39,419 nt of DNA. Source: Singulisphaera sp. GP187 (GTDB taxonomy: Bacteria; Planctomycetota; Planctomycetia; Gemmatales; Gemmataceae). Location: positions 1 through 39,419 of the forward strand of contig CAMDQN010000060.1 in NCBI GenBank assembly GCA_945905925.1. The letters are read 5' to 3'. The position numbers and the translations under genes are program-made. This document shows positions 39,296 through 39,419 of this stretch, piece by piece (position 1 is the first letter of the stretch; each line of letters opens with the position of its first letter). Below the pieces are notes generated by a model. It saw only the letters and a program-made list of their open reading frames with translations, made no database searches and was not told the DNA's origin.

Positions 39296-39419
39296 CTACG
39301 CTGCGTCCTTGTGGCGTCGTTCGCCGGTGAGATTGGCTTGTCGTCGTTTCCAGAAGTCGTCGAGTGGCGTGGTTTCGCTGAGTAGGTCGGCCCGCAGTTG
39401 AAGGATGGCTTCGGCGCCC
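39296..39419 (-). mobile_element. C-terminal end of an ISKra4-like transposase (partial)
   Basis: On the minus strand a frame enters from the right edge and runs 41 codons to TAG at 39298-39296. The peptide (GAEAILQLRADLLSETT, then FWKRRQANLTGERR) matches the ending typical of ISKra4-family transposases, in which the phrase AEAILQLRAD and a FWxRRQ segment precede a short basic tail. The catalytic domain lies outside the window. This is the only insertion-sequence gene seen here. Confidence 0.7.

Overview
The window looks like a chromosomal segment of a Gemmata-type planctomycete (family Gemmataceae). The evidence is high G+C DNA, a planctomycete cytochrome/DUF1549/DUF1553 protein paired with a DUF1501 protein, an N-terminal LExRxxPA sorting-type motif, a membrane-tethered ECF sigma factor with a long C-terminal extension, a Ser/Thr kinase, and repeat-derived peptides typical of Gemmata genomes. 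Nothing in it is clearly phage or plasmid. One insertion sequence enters at the right edge.

Layout, left to right: 1-629 is a gene-poor stretch with a remnant of a metallo-beta-lactamase-fold gene. 630-2367 holds a DusC-like tRNA-dihydrouridine synthase and two small ORFs. 2468-6459 (minus) holds a Tat-exported terpene-cyclase-like repeat protein, a two-gene unit for an exported protein and a small membrane-anchored protein, and a D-threonine-aldolase-family enzyme. 6592-13326 (minus) is a three-gene unit: cytochrome/DUF1549/DUF1553, DUF1501, and DUF2341-LamG-sialate O-acetylesterase; it is probably for extracellular glycan use. 13506-18811 has a secreted alpha/beta hydrolase, an M23 peptidase with PKD domains, an SGNH hydrolase and a HEAT-type lipoprotein. 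19080-22811 has a kinase fused to a degenerate receiver domain, an unknown 431-aa protein and a Wza-type export lipoprotein. 22971-28929 (minus) is a complete CusCBA-type RND efflux operon. 29145-30578 is the ECF sigma factor. 30608-34398 has a HAD phosphatase, a GT39-like membrane protein and a secreted glycosidase-like protein. 34533-38909 (minus) has a sigma-54 activator, a GNAT acetyltransferase, glmS and a truncated desaturase. 39296-39419 is the C-terminus of an ISKra4-like transposase.

The strongest unexplained signal is a set of imperfect to perfect palindromes, with arms from about 14 to 68 nt, in most of the gene junctions. They belong to several sequence families: a GTAGGG-TGGG family at 2370, 22861 and 26131; a GGTGCCGCTTGCC family at 27491 and 34407; and a GGGGCTNACGCCCC family at 20573 and 24790. 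One copy lies in frame inside the RND pump gene, adding 22 codons. In four places the element supplies the stop codon of a neighbouring gene. They sit in convergent, tandem and divergent junctions alike, so they behave as mobile or copied elements and not simply as terminators.
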